From Curvivirga sp965219885 (GTDB taxonomy: Bacteria; Pseudomonadota; Alphaproteobacteria; UBA8366; Aestuariispiraceae): DNA of 64,000 bases. Of this stretch, positions 44,744 to 54,183 are shown one piece after another. The first letter of the stretch is position 1; each line of letters starts with the position of its first letter. The position numbers and the translations under genes were made by a program. The stretch covers positions 1 to 64,000 of the forward strand of contig NZ_CBDCOT010000008.1 in the NCBI RefSeq assembly GCF_965219885.1. The letters are read 5' to 3'. The notes below the pieces were generated by a model. The model searched no databases. It saw only the letters and a list, made by a program, of their open reading frames with translations, and was not told the origin of the DNA.

Positions 44744-45497
44744 TTCTGGAAATACCAATGTGGTTTTTGCTGTTTATGATGGTGATGAGCGCTTAGGTGT
44801 TTGGCGCTGTATGAATGATCCAAAGCGCACAGCGGATGAATATGCTGTTTGGTTACATCAACTCATGGCGATCAAAGATATCGAGTTTAAGGATATTACG
44901 AGAACAATTCTGGCAAGTGTTGTACCGGAAACAATGTTTAATCTTGAAAGCCTTTGTCGTCGGTATTTCGATGATGATCCATTATTAGTTTCTGCGGTGT
45001 CGGGTATCAAGCTGGGCATAGAGGTATTGATAAAATATCCTCGTCAAGTGGGTGCAGATCGTATCGTGAATGCAATTGCAGGACATAAAAAATATGGTGG
45101 TCCTCTCATTATTGTGGATTTTGGGACTGCTACTACCTTTGATATTGTGGATGGAAACGGGAATTATTGCGGTGGCGTGATTGCGCCGGGTCCGAATTTA
45201 TCTCTGAAATCCTTGTATATGGCTGCCGCGCAATTACCTTTAGTAGAGATTAAAGCCAGCGAAAAAGTCATTGGTGATGATACAGAATCAGCGATGCAAT
45301 CAGGTATCTTCTGGGGCTATGTTGCCATGCTTGAAGGTATGATTGATCGTATAGTTAAAGAATTTGGTGAAGATATGAAAGTAATCGCCACTGGCGGATT
45401 GTCGGATATCTTTGCGCAATCAACTGATAAAATTCAAGATATCGATCGTGGTCTGACACTTGATGGTTTAGTTGAAATATATAAAAGAAATATTTGA
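44727..45497 (+). CDS. coaX: Type III pantothenate kinase
   Basis: This 256-residue ASKHA-fold enzyme phosphorylates pantothenate, the first step to CoA. AIDSGNTNVVFAVYDGD is the phosphate-1 motif, QVGADRIVNAIAGHKKYG the pantothenate/dimer motif and VDFGTATTFDIVD the phosphate-2 motif. Co-occurrence with birA is standard in alphaproteobacteria. Confidence 0.96.
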   Translation: MLLAIDSGNTNVVFAVYDGDERLGVWRCMNDPKRTADEYAVWLHQLMAIKDIEFKDITRTILASVVPETMFNLESLCRRYFDDDPLLVSAVSGIKLGIEVLIKYPRQVGADRIVNAIAGHKKYGGPLIIVDFGTATTFDIVDGNGNYCGGVIAPGPNLSLKSLYMAAAQLPLVEIKASEKVIGDDTESAMQSGIFWGYVAMLEGMIDRIVKEFGEDMKVIATGGLSDIFAQSTDKIQDIDRGLTLDGLVEIYKRNI

Positions 45498-45515
45498 ATA
45501 GAAAAGAAAAAATAA

Positions 45516-47189
45516 ATGAGCGAATACCACAAAACGGGAAAGCCAGGTAAGGACGAACTTCTATTTTTACCATTAGGTGGTTCTGGTGAAATTGGCATGA
45601 ACCTGAACCTATACGGTCATAATGGTAAATGGTTAATGGTCGATTACGGTATTACATTTGGTGATGTTACCACACCAGGTATCGATGTTATCTTTCCCGA
45701 TCCAACTTTTATCGAGGATCGAGCGGATGATTTGGTCGGGTTGGTTTTAACACATGCCCATGAAGATCATTTAGGTGCGGTTCCATATCTTTGGGATTGT
45801 TTTGATTGTCCGATTTATGCCACTCCTTTTACAGCAGCTATTCTTCGAAAGAAGTTGGAGGAAAGCCAATTTGTAGGTGATGCTAATATCATTGAAGTGC
45901 CTTTATCTGGGCGGTTCGAGGCAGGTCCGTTTGAACTAGAGCTTGTATCGCTTACACATTCCATTCCGGAACCTAACGCCCTTATCATTCGTACCGAAGC
46001 AGGTAGTGTAATGCATACAGGGGACTGGAAACTTGATCCTGATCCTTTGTTAGGTCCGACGGCAGATGAAGAACGTCTCATTCAAGCGGGTAAAGATGGT
46101 ATCACTGCAATGGTCTGTGATTCCACAAACGCATTGGTACCCGGTCGTTCCGGTTCTGAAGCGGATGTTCGTGAGAATTTAGTGGATATCGTCTCCAAGA
46201 TTAAAGGCGGTGTTGCTATTGCCTGTTTTGCATCGAATGTTGCGCGTCTCGAAAGTGCTGCTGTTGCTGCTAGCAAAAGTGGTCGTGCGGTATGTTTGGT
46301 TGGGCGGTCTTTATGGCGTATGACAGAGGCTGCGAAAGCAACGGGGTATTTGCAGGGCATGCCACCTTTCTTGGAAGCTGAAGAAGCGAGAGACCTTCCA
46401 AAAGAAAAAGTATTATATATTTGTACAGGAAGTCAGGGTGAACCACGTGCTGCATTGGCACGTATTGCACGTGGTGATCATCGTGATGTTAGTTTTAAAA
46501 AAGGGGATACCGTCATTTTTTCTAGCCGTGAAATTCCGGGGAATGAAATTTCGATCAACCGCGTTCAAAACGGTTTGGTTGAAAATGGTGTGACTTTGAT
46601 TACGGCGGATGATTACGAAATTCATACTTCTGGACATCCAAATAAGGATGAATTAGCGCAGATGTATCAATGGATTCGCCCTGATGTTGCTATTCCTGTT
46701 CATGGTGAATTACGTCATATGATGGGGCACGCACAGTTGGCAAAAAACTGTCAGGTTCCGCATGGTATTGTCCCGCGTAATGGTGCATTGATTAAGATTA
46801 CCAAAGATGGGGCTGACGTTATCGATGAAGTACCCAATGGTCGTTTAGCACTAGATGGTAACCGCATTACGCCACTTGATAGTATTTCTTTGCGAGATCG
46901 TCGGAAAATGGGATGGGGTGGGATGATTTTTGCCACAGTTGTCGTTGATGCAAAAGGCCGTTTATATGAAGCACCAAAGATCTCTGTCGAAGGTCTTCTG
47001 GAAGATCATGAAGAAGATGAATTTGCGGAATTAACTGACACGGTTGAACTAACAGTTAAAAGATTGGATCGAGATGAACGACTGAACGATAAGAAGGTTT
47101 CTGAAGCTGTTCGTATTGCGTTGCGTCGCCAGATTAATGATATTTGTGGCAAGAAACCTAAAGCGCAAGTGCATCTTGTGCGGATCTAA
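45516..47189 (+). CDS. rnj: Ribonuclease J
   Basis: 557 residues of the metallo-beta-lactamase/beta-CASP family. The zinc motif THAHEDHLGAVPYL, the later HTGDWKLDPDPL and the beta-CASP segment VPVHGELRHM-like (IPVHGELRHM) are present. It acts as 5'-3' exo/endoribonuclease in RNA maturation and turnover. Confidence 0.95.
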   Translation: MSEYHKTGKPGKDELLFLPLGGSGEIGMNLNLYGHNGKWLMVDYGITFGDVTTPGIDVIFPDPTFIEDRADDLVGLVLTHAHEDHLGAVPYLWDCFDCPIYATPFTAAILRKKLEESQFVGDANIIEVPLSGRFEAGPFELELVSLTHSIPEPNALIIRTEAGSVMHTGDWKLDPDPLLGPTADEERLIQAGKDGITAMVCDSTNALVPGRSGSEADVRENLVDIVSKIKGGVAIACFASNVARLESAAVAASKSGRAVCLVGRSLWRMTEAAKATGYLQGMPPFLEAEEARDLPKEKVLYICTGSQGEPRAALARIARGDHRDVSFKKGDTVIFSSREIPGNEISINRVQNGLVENGVTLITADDYEIHTSGHPNKDELAQMYQWIRPDVAIPVHGELRHMMGHAQLAKNCQVPHGIVPRNGALIKITKDGADVIDEVPNGRLALDGNRITPLDSISLRDRRKMGWGGMIFATVVVDAKGRLYEAPKISVEGLLEDHEEDEFAELTDTVELTVKRLDRDERLNDKKVSEAVRIALRRQINDICGKKPKAQVHLVRI

Positions 47190-47217
47190 TAAGAAATTAC
47201 AAAACGGGAGTTAAATG

Positions 47218-47622
47218 ATGATAGGACGTCTGAACCATGTTGCGATTGTTGTACCAGATTTGGCAACAGGAACCGCAATGTATCGTGATACATTAGGGGC
47301 GACAGTGTCAGCACCCGTTGATATCCCTGAACATGGTGTCACTGTTGTTTTCGTGGAGCTCCCAAATACAAAAATTGAATTGCTTCATCCGTTAGGAGAT
47401 GCATCGCCAATTGCTAAATTCTTGGAAAGTAATCCCTCCGGTGGAATGCATCATATTTGCTATGAGGTTGAGGATATTTTAGCTGCCCGTGATAAGTTAA
47501 AAGCAGACGGCGCACGCGTTTTAGGAGATGGGGAGCCAAAAATTGGTGCACATGGCAAGCCAGTGTTATTCCTCCATCCAAAAGATTTTTGCGGCACCCT
47601 TGTTGAAATCGAACAGGTTTAA
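47218..47622 (+). CDS. mce: Methylmalonyl-CoA epimerase
   Basis: This about 134-residue glyoxalase-fold protein interconverts (R)- and (S)-methylmalonyl-CoA in propionate metabolism. The metal ligands are His in RLNHVAIVV, His in GGMHHICYEV and Glu in GTLVEIEQ. Two adjacent ATGs exist; the second is better spaced (7 bases) from GGGAG. Confidence 0.93.
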   Translation: MIGRLNHVAIVVPDLATGTAMYRDTLGATVSAPVDIPEHGVTVVFVELPNTKIELLHPLGDASPIAKFLESNPSGGMHHICYEVEDILAARDKLKADGARVLGDGEPKIGAHGKPVLFLHPKDFCGTLVEIEQV

Positions 47623-47634
47623 AAGGAATTATTT

Positions 47635-47874
47635 ATGTCTATTGCTTCTGCGATCGTTACTTATGTTATTATCTGGTGGCTTGTTTTCTTTATGGCTCTT
47701 CCATTTGGTGTGGAACGTCCAAATGAAGATGAGGTTGAAGTTGGGCATGAACCGGGGGCACCAAAGAAACCTATGCTTGTTAAAAAAGCACTTGTGACTT
47801 CAGTCATTACTGCCGTTCTCTTAGCAATTTGGTGGTATGTGCAATCATCAGGACTTATTAAACTTGATGCATAA
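47635..47874 (+). CDS. DUF1467 family membrane protein
   Basis: 79 residues, two hydrophobic helices (about 3-22 and 52-70) joined by an acidic loop with LPFGVERPNEDEVEVGHEPGAP, the family signature. It is a conserved alphaproteobacterial protein of unknown role, usually between the epimerase and proS. It ends the long nuo-birA operon at a terminator. Confidence 0.9.
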   Translation: MSIASAIVTYVIIWWLVFFMALPFGVERPNEDEVEVGHEPGAPKKPMLVKKALVTSVITAVLLAIWWYVQSSGLIKLDA

Positions 47875-47881
47875 AAGTAAT

Positions 47882-47918
47882 CTACTGCTGACATAATGCT
47901 GTCAGCAGTAGTTGTTTA
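47882..47918 (+). terminator. Terminator of the nuo-birA-DUF1467 operon
   Basis: CTACTGCTGACA (47882-47893) pairs perfectly with TGTCAGCAGTAG (47900-47911) around six bases. TTGTTTA follows. Confidence 0.8.
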
Positions 47919-47963
47919 TAGTGCAACCAATTGAAAACATAGTAATTATTTTAGGAGTTCTTG

Positions 47964-48521
47964 ATGAGCTGGTATTGCGACTATGCAATTGGTGATGACC
48001 TACATGGCCCTTATCACGATAAGGAATATGGATTTCCTATTTATGAGGAAAGTCAATTATTTGAACGTCTTGTTTTAGAGATTAATCAAGCTGGCCTTAA
48101 TTGGGGATTGATACTCAAGAAAAAAGATAATTTCCATAAAGCCTATGATGGTTTTAACGTGGATGCTGTGAGTGAATATTCTGAGAAGGATCGCGCACGT
48201 CTTTTAGAAGATGAAGGTATCATCCGAAATAAGCTAAAAGTTAATGCGGCGATTGAAAACGCCAAAACCATTAAGGCAATGCGCGCGAGCCATGGAGGTT
48301 TTGATAAATGGATTGCATCACATCATCCGTTGAAAAAAACTGAATGGATTAAGCTATTCAAGAAAACCTTTAAATTCACGGGTGGCGAAATTACAGGGGA
48401 GTTTTTGATGAGTATCGGTTATTTACCTGGTACCCATAGCCCAGAATGTCCGATTTATAAAAAAATTGAAAAATTATCGCCAGCCTGGATGGAGCAGGGA
48501 TTGGAATTTTATCAGGAATAA
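47964..48521 (+). CDS. tag: DNA-3-methyladenine glycosylase I (Tag family)
   Basis: This about 185-residue helix-hairpin-helix glycosylase removes 3-methyladenine. YHDKEYGFP and LVLEINQAGLNWGLILKKKDNF match the substrate pocket of Tag (catalytic-site Glu and Trp). The zinc ligands can be placed at an early Cys, the first His, and GTHSPECP. The start at ATG 47964 has AGGAG 6 bases upstream. It is not part of the usual gene order here. Confidence 0.9.
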   Translation: MSWYCDYAIGDDLHGPYHDKEYGFPIYEESQLFERLVLEINQAGLNWGLILKKKDNFHKAYDGFNVDAVSEYSEKDRARLLEDEGIIRNKLKVNAAIENAKTIKAMRASHGGFDKWIASHHPLKKTEWIKLFKKTFKFTGGEITGEFLMSIGYLPGTHSPECPIYKKIEKLSPAWMEQGLEFYQE

Positions 48522-48564
48522 CCATAATAAGCTAACTTGGCGTTAATTTTGCTTCACTGATTTT

Positions 48565-49059
48565 ATGATGATAAAGCGTATTATTACATTCACAATCCTA
48601 TCTGTTATTTCTTTTCCAATGATTGCTATATCCCAGCAATCTGTGCCTTTGGAAAATTTAACTCTTAATCAAGAGGAGAAAGAACACCAACGTAAGCTTG
48701 TGGCTTCTGGTAAGGCTTGTGAAAAAGCACTAAAAAAGCATCGTACTGATGGCGCCGATTATGTACCGGGCGTTGATGTACGCGGAAAACCAGTTACGTC
48801 AGCAAATGTTGATGGGCAGGAGTATGAGTTTGATTTTCCAAATATTATTGAGTTTGATTTAACTTTAAACGCATTTCAAGCTGCGGGGCGTAGCGATCTT
48901 GCTACGCTTTTCCCGGATAGTAATTTTAATTTAGGACGTATTAAATATAACATCTCATCCGGCAAACTTACCTATAATGGTAAAACGTTAACAGATGAGC
49001 AAAATAATGCATTATCAGATGCTTGCCTCACATATCAGAAACTAAAATCTCAGGAATGA
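48565..49059 (+). CDS. Secreted protein of unknown function
   Basis: 164 residues with a signal peptide (residues 1-23; cleavage near AIS-QQ). The mature part has two Cys residues (KACEKAL and SDACLTYQ) that could form a disulfide. A YVPGVDVRGKPVTSANVDG stretch resembles short periplasmic proteins seen in other alphaproteobacteria. No enzyme motif is visible. It overlaps the 3' end of the convergent cobC by 10 bp. Confidence 0.75.
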   Translation: MMIKRIITFTILSVISFPMIAISQQSVPLENLTLNQEEKEHQRKLVASGKACEKALKKHRTDGADYVPGVDVRGKPVTSANVDGQEYEFDFPNIIEFDLTLNAFQAAGRSDLATLFPDSNFNLGRIKYNISSGKLTYNGKTLTDEQNNALSDACLTYQKLKSQE

Positions 49060-50066
49060 AAATCTGATAAAGCGTTTTCCAGTCGTTGCCATAACAATTC
49101 ATTATGGATGTCTGGAACCCCGACCCGCAACCAATTTGGGTTATATTCAAAATGACGCAAGTAGATTCCTTTTTGTCCTAGATGGTTAAATAAGGTAGAA
49201 GCGCTTTCAGTGTGATATAGGCGATAGAGAATAGTTCCGCCAACAATATCGCATCCAACCGCTGAAAAAAGACGATCGATTTTCTCACTACTCTTACTAA
49301 GATTAGTTTTTTGCCGATCAATCCATTCTTGATCTTGATAAGCTTGTGTTGCGACAGCAAGCGTGATGGAAGAGACAGCCCATGGCCCCAATCTTCTTTG
49401 TAAACGTTCAATAATATCCTGAGGTGCAAGCAGAGTTCCTAAGCGTATACCGGCAAGTCCAAAAAACTTACCGAATGAACGTAGGATTATAAGACCCTCT
49501 TGCCCAGCATAATCGGACAAACTTTCTTCAGAAGAAATATCAATAAACGCTTCATCAATGACCAGATATCCACCTCTAGAAGCCTGTTGATTGGAAATTT
49601 TTAGTAACTCTGATTGAGAGTAAAGTTTTCCGTCTGGATTATTAGGGTTAACCAATAAAATGAACTTAGAATTCAAGGCTAGAGCTTCATCTATATTTCT
49701 AACCAAATGTACCTTATGGCCTGCTTCCTTCCAAGCCGGTACATGTTCACCGTAAGTTGGATATAAAATTGCTATTTCATCAGGTGCAAACAGGTGAGGT
49801 AACTGACTTATGATGAATTGGGATCCAGGTGTAAGTAAGGTATTAGACGGGGTTAGCCTTGCATTGAAATAGGAACCGCTTGCAGAAAGGCAAGCGTCAT
49901 ATAATGCTTTTGAAGGCAGAGCATTAACATTGAAGTTTTCTTTTAAATCAAATGGGTATGAGGACTGGTTAATTCCTGTTGATAAGTCGATCCATTCTTC
50001 TTCCGACAAGCCAAAATGATTAATCGCCCAACCGAGATCACCGCCATGATGTTTATTATCTTTCAT
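49050..50066 (-). CDS. cobC: Threonine-phosphate decarboxylase / CobC-type PLP enzyme
   Basis: 338 residues of class I/II aminotransferase fold. HGGDLGWAINHF and WIDLSTGINQSSYPF are characteristic of CobC, which makes the aminopropanol linker of cobalamin. LLVNPNNPDGKLYS, VIDEAFIDIS and the Schiff-base Lys in ILRSFGKFFGLAGIRLG are present. Its usual partner cobD/cbiB is not next to it; instead it follows an FAD oxidoreductase gene by 2 bp. Confidence 0.85.
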   Translation of the reverse strand: MKDNKHHGGDLGWAINHFGLSEEEWIDLSTGINQSSYPFDLKENFNVNALPSKALYDACLSASGSYFNARLTPSNTLLTPGSQFIISQLPHLFAPDEIAILYPTYGEHVPAWKEAGHKVHLVRNIDEALALNSKFILLVNPNNPDGKLYSQSELLKISNQQASRGGYLVIDEAFIDISSEESLSDYAGQEGLIILRSFGKFFGLAGIRLGTLLAPQDIIERLQRRLGPWAVSSITLAVATQAYQDQEWIDRQKTNLSKSSEKIDRLFSAVGCDIVGGTILYRLYHTESASTLFNHLGQKGIYLRHFEYNPNWLRVGVPDIHNELLWQRLENALSDFHS

Positions 50067-50068
50067 GA

Positions 50069-51343
50069 CTATCTAATGGCACGATAGGGGGTGAGGTCGA
50101 TACTAGGATCACGACCTGCATATAGGTCAGATACGACGCGACCAGTAATTCCTGCCATCGTTACGCCTAAATGTTGGTGTCCAAATGCAAGCATCACTTT
50201 TGGATGATTGGGAAGCCAGCCAATTGTTGGAACACTATCTGGTTGTGATGGGCGCGCACCCATCCATTCACTTTCTATATCCATGGTAAGATCAGGAATA
50301 TATTTCTTTGCGATAGGAAGAAGGCGTCTCAATCTTGTGTAATCTGGTTCTGAATCAATCTCTGCAAGTTCCACCTGACAGGTGACACGCATGCCTTTAT
50401 CCATTGGTGCGATAACAAAAGTATGATCGCAAAACATGGTTGGTCGGCCTATTAAAGGGCCTTTTTCAGGATGATGTTTAATCATCGCGTGATAGCCACG
50501 TTCAACTTGTAAATGTACTGATTCACCGAATGTTTTTAAAAGCTTGTTTGACCATCCACCCGCGGCAATTAGGATATCATCCACGATTTTTGAACTGTTA
50601 TCATCAAAAAACAATGTCACTTTTTCTGATGTGGGAAGAATTGATTGGATATTGGCTTTTTCGAATTTACCACCAAGGATGAGGAATTCATCGAATAATT
50701 GATCTAACATCTGTTGCGGATCGATGATGAAAGCGGAATCTGGTTGTAATAAGCCATATTTAAATACAGGCGCCAAATGTGGTTCTAGTTGGCGTATCTC
50801 ATCGCTATTTAGGATTTCGTATTTTGTACCATGTTTTTTACAGCTTTCGACAACTTCTTTGCCATATTTCCATGATGCGTCTGACGAAAATAGTTTAAAC
50901 CATCCAACAGGACGGACTAAGGATTGTCTATTGGTGTTTCTGATTAATTCATTCCATTCTGGAACGGCATGTTGTGTTAATTGTTGTAAGGCTGTTGCAT
51001 TCCTTTGATAGTTATGAGGTAAGCCTTCAAGTATCATACGGCCAAGCCAAGGAGCGAGGCGAGGAAGATGTTTCCATCGAATAGTTAATGGACCATGAGG
51101 ATCAAACAACCATTTTGGTAACTGAGAGATCGTAGATGGGCCACTGATCGGTTCTGCATTATTTTGCACCAAAACGCCTGCATTTCCATGTGATGCGCCA
51201 TTGCCTGGACCCACACGATCAATAATCGTGACTTTATGACCATCTTTTATTAGCTTCAAAGCGGATACAATACCGATGAAACCAGCACCAATCACCGTGA
51301 TGTCTTTCGGTTGAAACGTCATTCTTTTACCCAATCCCAACAT
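50069..51343 (-). CDS. FAD-dependent D-amino acid dehydrogenase-like oxidoreductase
   Basis: 424 residues of the DAO/DadA family: dinucleotide-binding VIGAGFIGIVSALKL near residue 18, GNASHGNAG-like loop (PGNGASHGNAG), and C-terminal FGHQHLGVTMAGITGRVVSDL. No signal peptide is seen. A Met eight codons in (MTFQPKD) may be the real start. The substrate is unknown (D-amino acids or secondary amines). Transcription is probably shared with cobC. Confidence 0.82.
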   Translation of the reverse strand: MLGLGKRMTFQPKDITVIGAGFIGIVSALKLIKDGHKVTIIDRVGPGNGASHGNAGVLVQNNAEPISGPSTISQLPKWLFDPHGPLTIRWKHLPRLAPWLGRMILEGLPHNYQRNATALQQLTQHAVPEWNELIRNTNRQSLVRPVGWFKLFSSDASWKYGKEVVESCKKHGTKYEILNSDEIRQLEPHLAPVFKYGLLQPDSAFIIDPQQMLDQLFDEFLILGGKFEKANIQSILPTSEKVTLFFDDNSSKIVDDILIAAGGWSNKLLKTFGESVHLQVERGYHAMIKHHPEKGPLIGRPTMFCDHTFVIAPMDKGMRVTCQVELAEIDSEPDYTRLRRLLPIAKKYIPDLTMDIESEWMGARPSQPDSVPTIGWLPNHPKVMLAFGHQHLGVTMAGITGRVVSDLYAGRDPSIDLTPYRAIR

Positions 51344-51502
51344 AGTCAGATATATCAGAGGGAATCAGCCGTATCATTGTTTCAAAAATGTGAAAAGGAA
51401 AAATATGTTCTTTCATCCGTTTTTGTTGCAAATCATTAGGAAAGCCTGTAGCTAAGCGGTAGTAAAAATTTGTAAAAATCATTTGTATTAAAGAGGCCTA
51501 CC

Positions 51503-52843
51503 ATGCGGTTAAATCCTGCTGTTCGCTTATCCGAATATTTCATGCCAACCTTGAAGGAAAATCCTGCAGAAGCAGAGATTGCTTCCCATCGTTTAATGCT
51601 GCGTGCAGGAATGATTCGTCAATCCGCTTCTGGCATTTATTCTTGGTTGCCAATGGGCTATCGCGTTTTGCGTAAAATTGAGCAAATTGTACGTGAAGAA
51701 CAAGATCGTGCAGGTGCAAATGAAATCTTGATGCCAACTATTCAGTCGGCGGATTTATGGCGTAAATCTGGCCGTTATGATGATTATGGTAAAGAAATGC
51801 TGCGGATCACGGATCGCCATGATCGTGAAATGCTTTTTGGCCCAACAAATGAAGAATTAATTACAGATTTGTTCCGTGATGGGGCTGTTTCATATAAAGA
51901 TTGCCCACAAATGATGTATCATATTCAATGGAAATTCCGCGACGAAGTTCGTCCGCGTTTTGGTGTGATGCGTGGCCGTGAATTCTTTATGAAAGATGGA
52001 TATTCCTTCGACTTGACTGTTGAAGATGGTTTGAAATCCTATAATCGTATGTTTGTATCTTATCTACGTACATATGCAAAAATGGGTCTTCAAGTTATCC
52101 CGATGCGTGCTGACACAGGCCCGATTGGTGGTGAAAATAGCCATGAATTTATTATTTTGGCGGAAACAGGCGAAAGTGAAGTATTCTGTCATGAAGATTT
52201 CCTATCACTTGATCCTAACGCAGAAGCAGTGAATTACAAAGGTGATCTACAGCCAATTGTAGATCAATGGACTTCTATGTATGCTGCTACCGAAGAAATG
52301 CATGATGAAGGTAAGTTTAAAACGGAAGTACCTGAAGACAAGCGCGTTTCTGCAAGAGGTATTGAAGTTGGCCATATCTTCTTCTTTGGTACAAAATATT
52401 CCGAACCATTAGGTGCAGTCGTTCAAGATAAAGAAGGCAAACAAGTACCTGTTCAAATGGGTTCTTATGGCATTGGTGTTTCTCGCCTTATTGGCGCCAT
52501 CATCGAGGCTCATCATGATGACAATGGTATTATTTGGCCAGAATCTGTTGCTCCATTCCAGGTAGGTATTATCAACCTGCGAGTTGGTGATGATGCATGT
52601 GATGAGGCTTGCGAAGGTATGTTTACAAAACTTCAAGAAGCTGGTGTTGAAGTCATGTATGATGATCGCGATACAAAAGCCGGTGCAAAATTTGCTGATA
52701 TGGATCTGATTGGTTTGCCGTGGCAAATTGCAGTTGGTCCACGTTCATTAAAGAATGGCCAAGTTGAAGTTAAAAATCGTCGCACAGGTGAGAAGCAAGA
52801 AGTATCCATCGAAGCTGCATTAGAATTGGTAACAGCCTCCTAA
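51503..52843 (+). CDS. proS: Prolyl-tRNA synthetase
   Basis: 446 residues, the short alphaproteobacterial/mitochondrial-type ProRS lacking the editing (INS) insertion found in E. coli ProRS. Class II motifs are visible in SGIYSWLPMGYRVLRKIE, YHIQWKFRDEVRPRFGVMRGREFFMKD and SYGIGVSRL. Editing of Ala-tRNA-Pro must therefore come from elsewhere. Confidence 0.96.
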   Translation: MRLNPAVRLSEYFMPTLKENPAEAEIASHRLMLRAGMIRQSASGIYSWLPMGYRVLRKIEQIVREEQDRAGANEILMPTIQSADLWRKSGRYDDYGKEMLRITDRHDREMLFGPTNEELITDLFRDGAVSYKDCPQMMYHIQWKFRDEVRPRFGVMRGREFFMKDGYSFDLTVEDGLKSYNRMFVSYLRTYAKMGLQVIPMRADTGPIGGENSHEFIILAETGESEVFCHEDFLSLDPNAEAVNYKGDLQPIVDQWTSMYAATEEMHDEGKFKTEVPEDKRVSARGIEVGHIFFFGTKYSEPLGAVVQDKEGKQVPVQMGSYGIGVSRLIGAIIEAHHDDNGIIWPESVAPFQVGIINLRVGDDACDEACEGMFTKLQEAGVEVMYDDRDTKAGAKFADMDLIGLPWQIAVGPRSLKNGQVEVKNRRTGEKQEVSIEAALELVTAS

Positions 52844-52891
52844 AGATCTTTTTATCACCACTAGCACATATTTATTTTAAAGGAACCGGGC

Positions 52892-54136
52892 ATGTTTAGC
52901 AGATTTGAATTTTCCGTGGCGATGCGCTACTTGCGGGCGAAGCGCCAAGAGGGGTTCATTTCTGTTATTGCCTGGTTTTCTTTGCTAGGGATTGGGCTTG
53001 GTGTTGCAACTCTTATAATCGTTATGGCCGTGATGAATGGATTTCGTCATGAGTTATTAAGCCGTATACTTGGCCTCAATGGTCATATGACGATTACGTC
53101 TTATACAAACGAATTCACAGATTATACTAATATTGCCGATCAGATTTTAGAGGTCCCTGGTGTTGTTTCTGTAATGCCAATGATTGAAGGTCAGGTGATG
53201 GCAAGTGCCAATGGTACTGCAAGTGGATCTGTCGTACGCGGTGTCACCAAAGAAGGTTTTTTGAATAGAAGTCAGCTCTCTGATTCAATTATTTCGGGAG
53301 GTTTAGAAGGGTTCAATGAAGGTGACGGTGTTATTATAGGTGTGCGGATGGCACGCCGGATGGGCTTGAATATAGGGGATAATATCACTTTAATTGCCCC
53401 AAAAGGCCAGATAACTGCCTTTGGTACTGTACCAAGAATGAAAAGTTATTACGTTCAATCGATTTTTGAAGTGGGTATGTATGAATATGATAACTCATAT
53501 GTTTATATGCCACTGAAACAAGCGCAGATTTATTTTAATCTACCGGATTCTATATCGGCAATTGAAGTTATGTTGACATCAGCTGACAATGCGCTCGATA
53601 TGCAAAAACCAATTTATGACATGATTGGTCGCGATTATTGGGTTAGACACTGGCAGCAGACGAATTCAAGTTTCTTTACGGCTTTGCAAGTTGAGCGAAA
53701 TGTGATGTTTCTAATCCTAACGCTTATCATCATCGTGGCTGCATTTAACATTATCTCAAGCCAAATTATGTTGGTGAATGATAAGGCCCGTGGTATCGCG
53801 ATCCTGCGAAGTATGGGGGCATCACGTAATTCTATTTTACGTATCTTCTTTATGACGGGGAGTTCAGTCGGTGTGATAGGCACTATTTTTGGAAGTGTCT
53901 TAGGGATTTCCTTTGCAAGCAATATTGAAACTATTCGTCAGTGGATCGAATCTTTATCCAACACTAATTTATTTCAGGCTGAAATTTACTTCTTATCTCA
54001 ACTTCCCGCGCGTATTGAACAAGGGGAAGTGGTTACAGTCATTGTGATGGCTCTTGCCCTTTCTTTTGTTGCTTCGATTTATCCTGCGTGGCGTGCTGCG
54101 CGTTTAGATCCAGTTGAAGTATTACGTTACGAATAA
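52892..54136 (+). CDS. lolC: Lipoprotein-releasing ABC transporter permease LolC/LolE family
   Basis: 414 residues. One N-terminal TM after FEFSVAMRYLRAKRQEGFISVIAWFS is followed by a large periplasmic domain and three C-terminal TMs, ending with the FtsX-like SIYPAWRAARLDPVEVLRYE. It extracts lipoproteins from the inner membrane for LolA. The ATPase LolD, normally the next gene, is missing here. Confidence 0.94.
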   Translation: MFSRFEFSVAMRYLRAKRQEGFISVIAWFSLLGIGLGVATLIIVMAVMNGFRHELLSRILGLNGHMTITSYTNEFTDYTNIADQILEVPGVVSVMPMIEGQVMASANGTASGSVVRGVTKEGFLNRSQLSDSIISGGLEGFNEGDGVIIGVRMARRMGLNIGDNITLIAPKGQITAFGTVPRMKSYYVQSIFEVGMYEYDNSYVYMPLKQAQIYFNLPDSISAIEVMLTSADNALDMQKPIYDMIGRDYWVRHWQQTNSSFFTALQVERNVMFLILTLIIIVAAFNIISSQIMLVNDKARGIAILRSMGASRNSILRIFFMTGSSVGVIGTIFGSVLGISFASNIETIRQWIESLSNTNLFQAEIYFLSQLPARIEQGEVVTVIVMALALSFVASIYPAWRAARLDPVEVLRYE

Positions 54137-54183
54137 GTAACAAATAGCGAAAGACGATTTGAATAAAAATAAGAGGCGAAAAG

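Noticed and set aside
47919..51502. Genomic island with attachment sites
   Set aside because: No integrase, direct repeats, tRNA target or insertion sequence could be found at the borders; only a break in gene order is supported.
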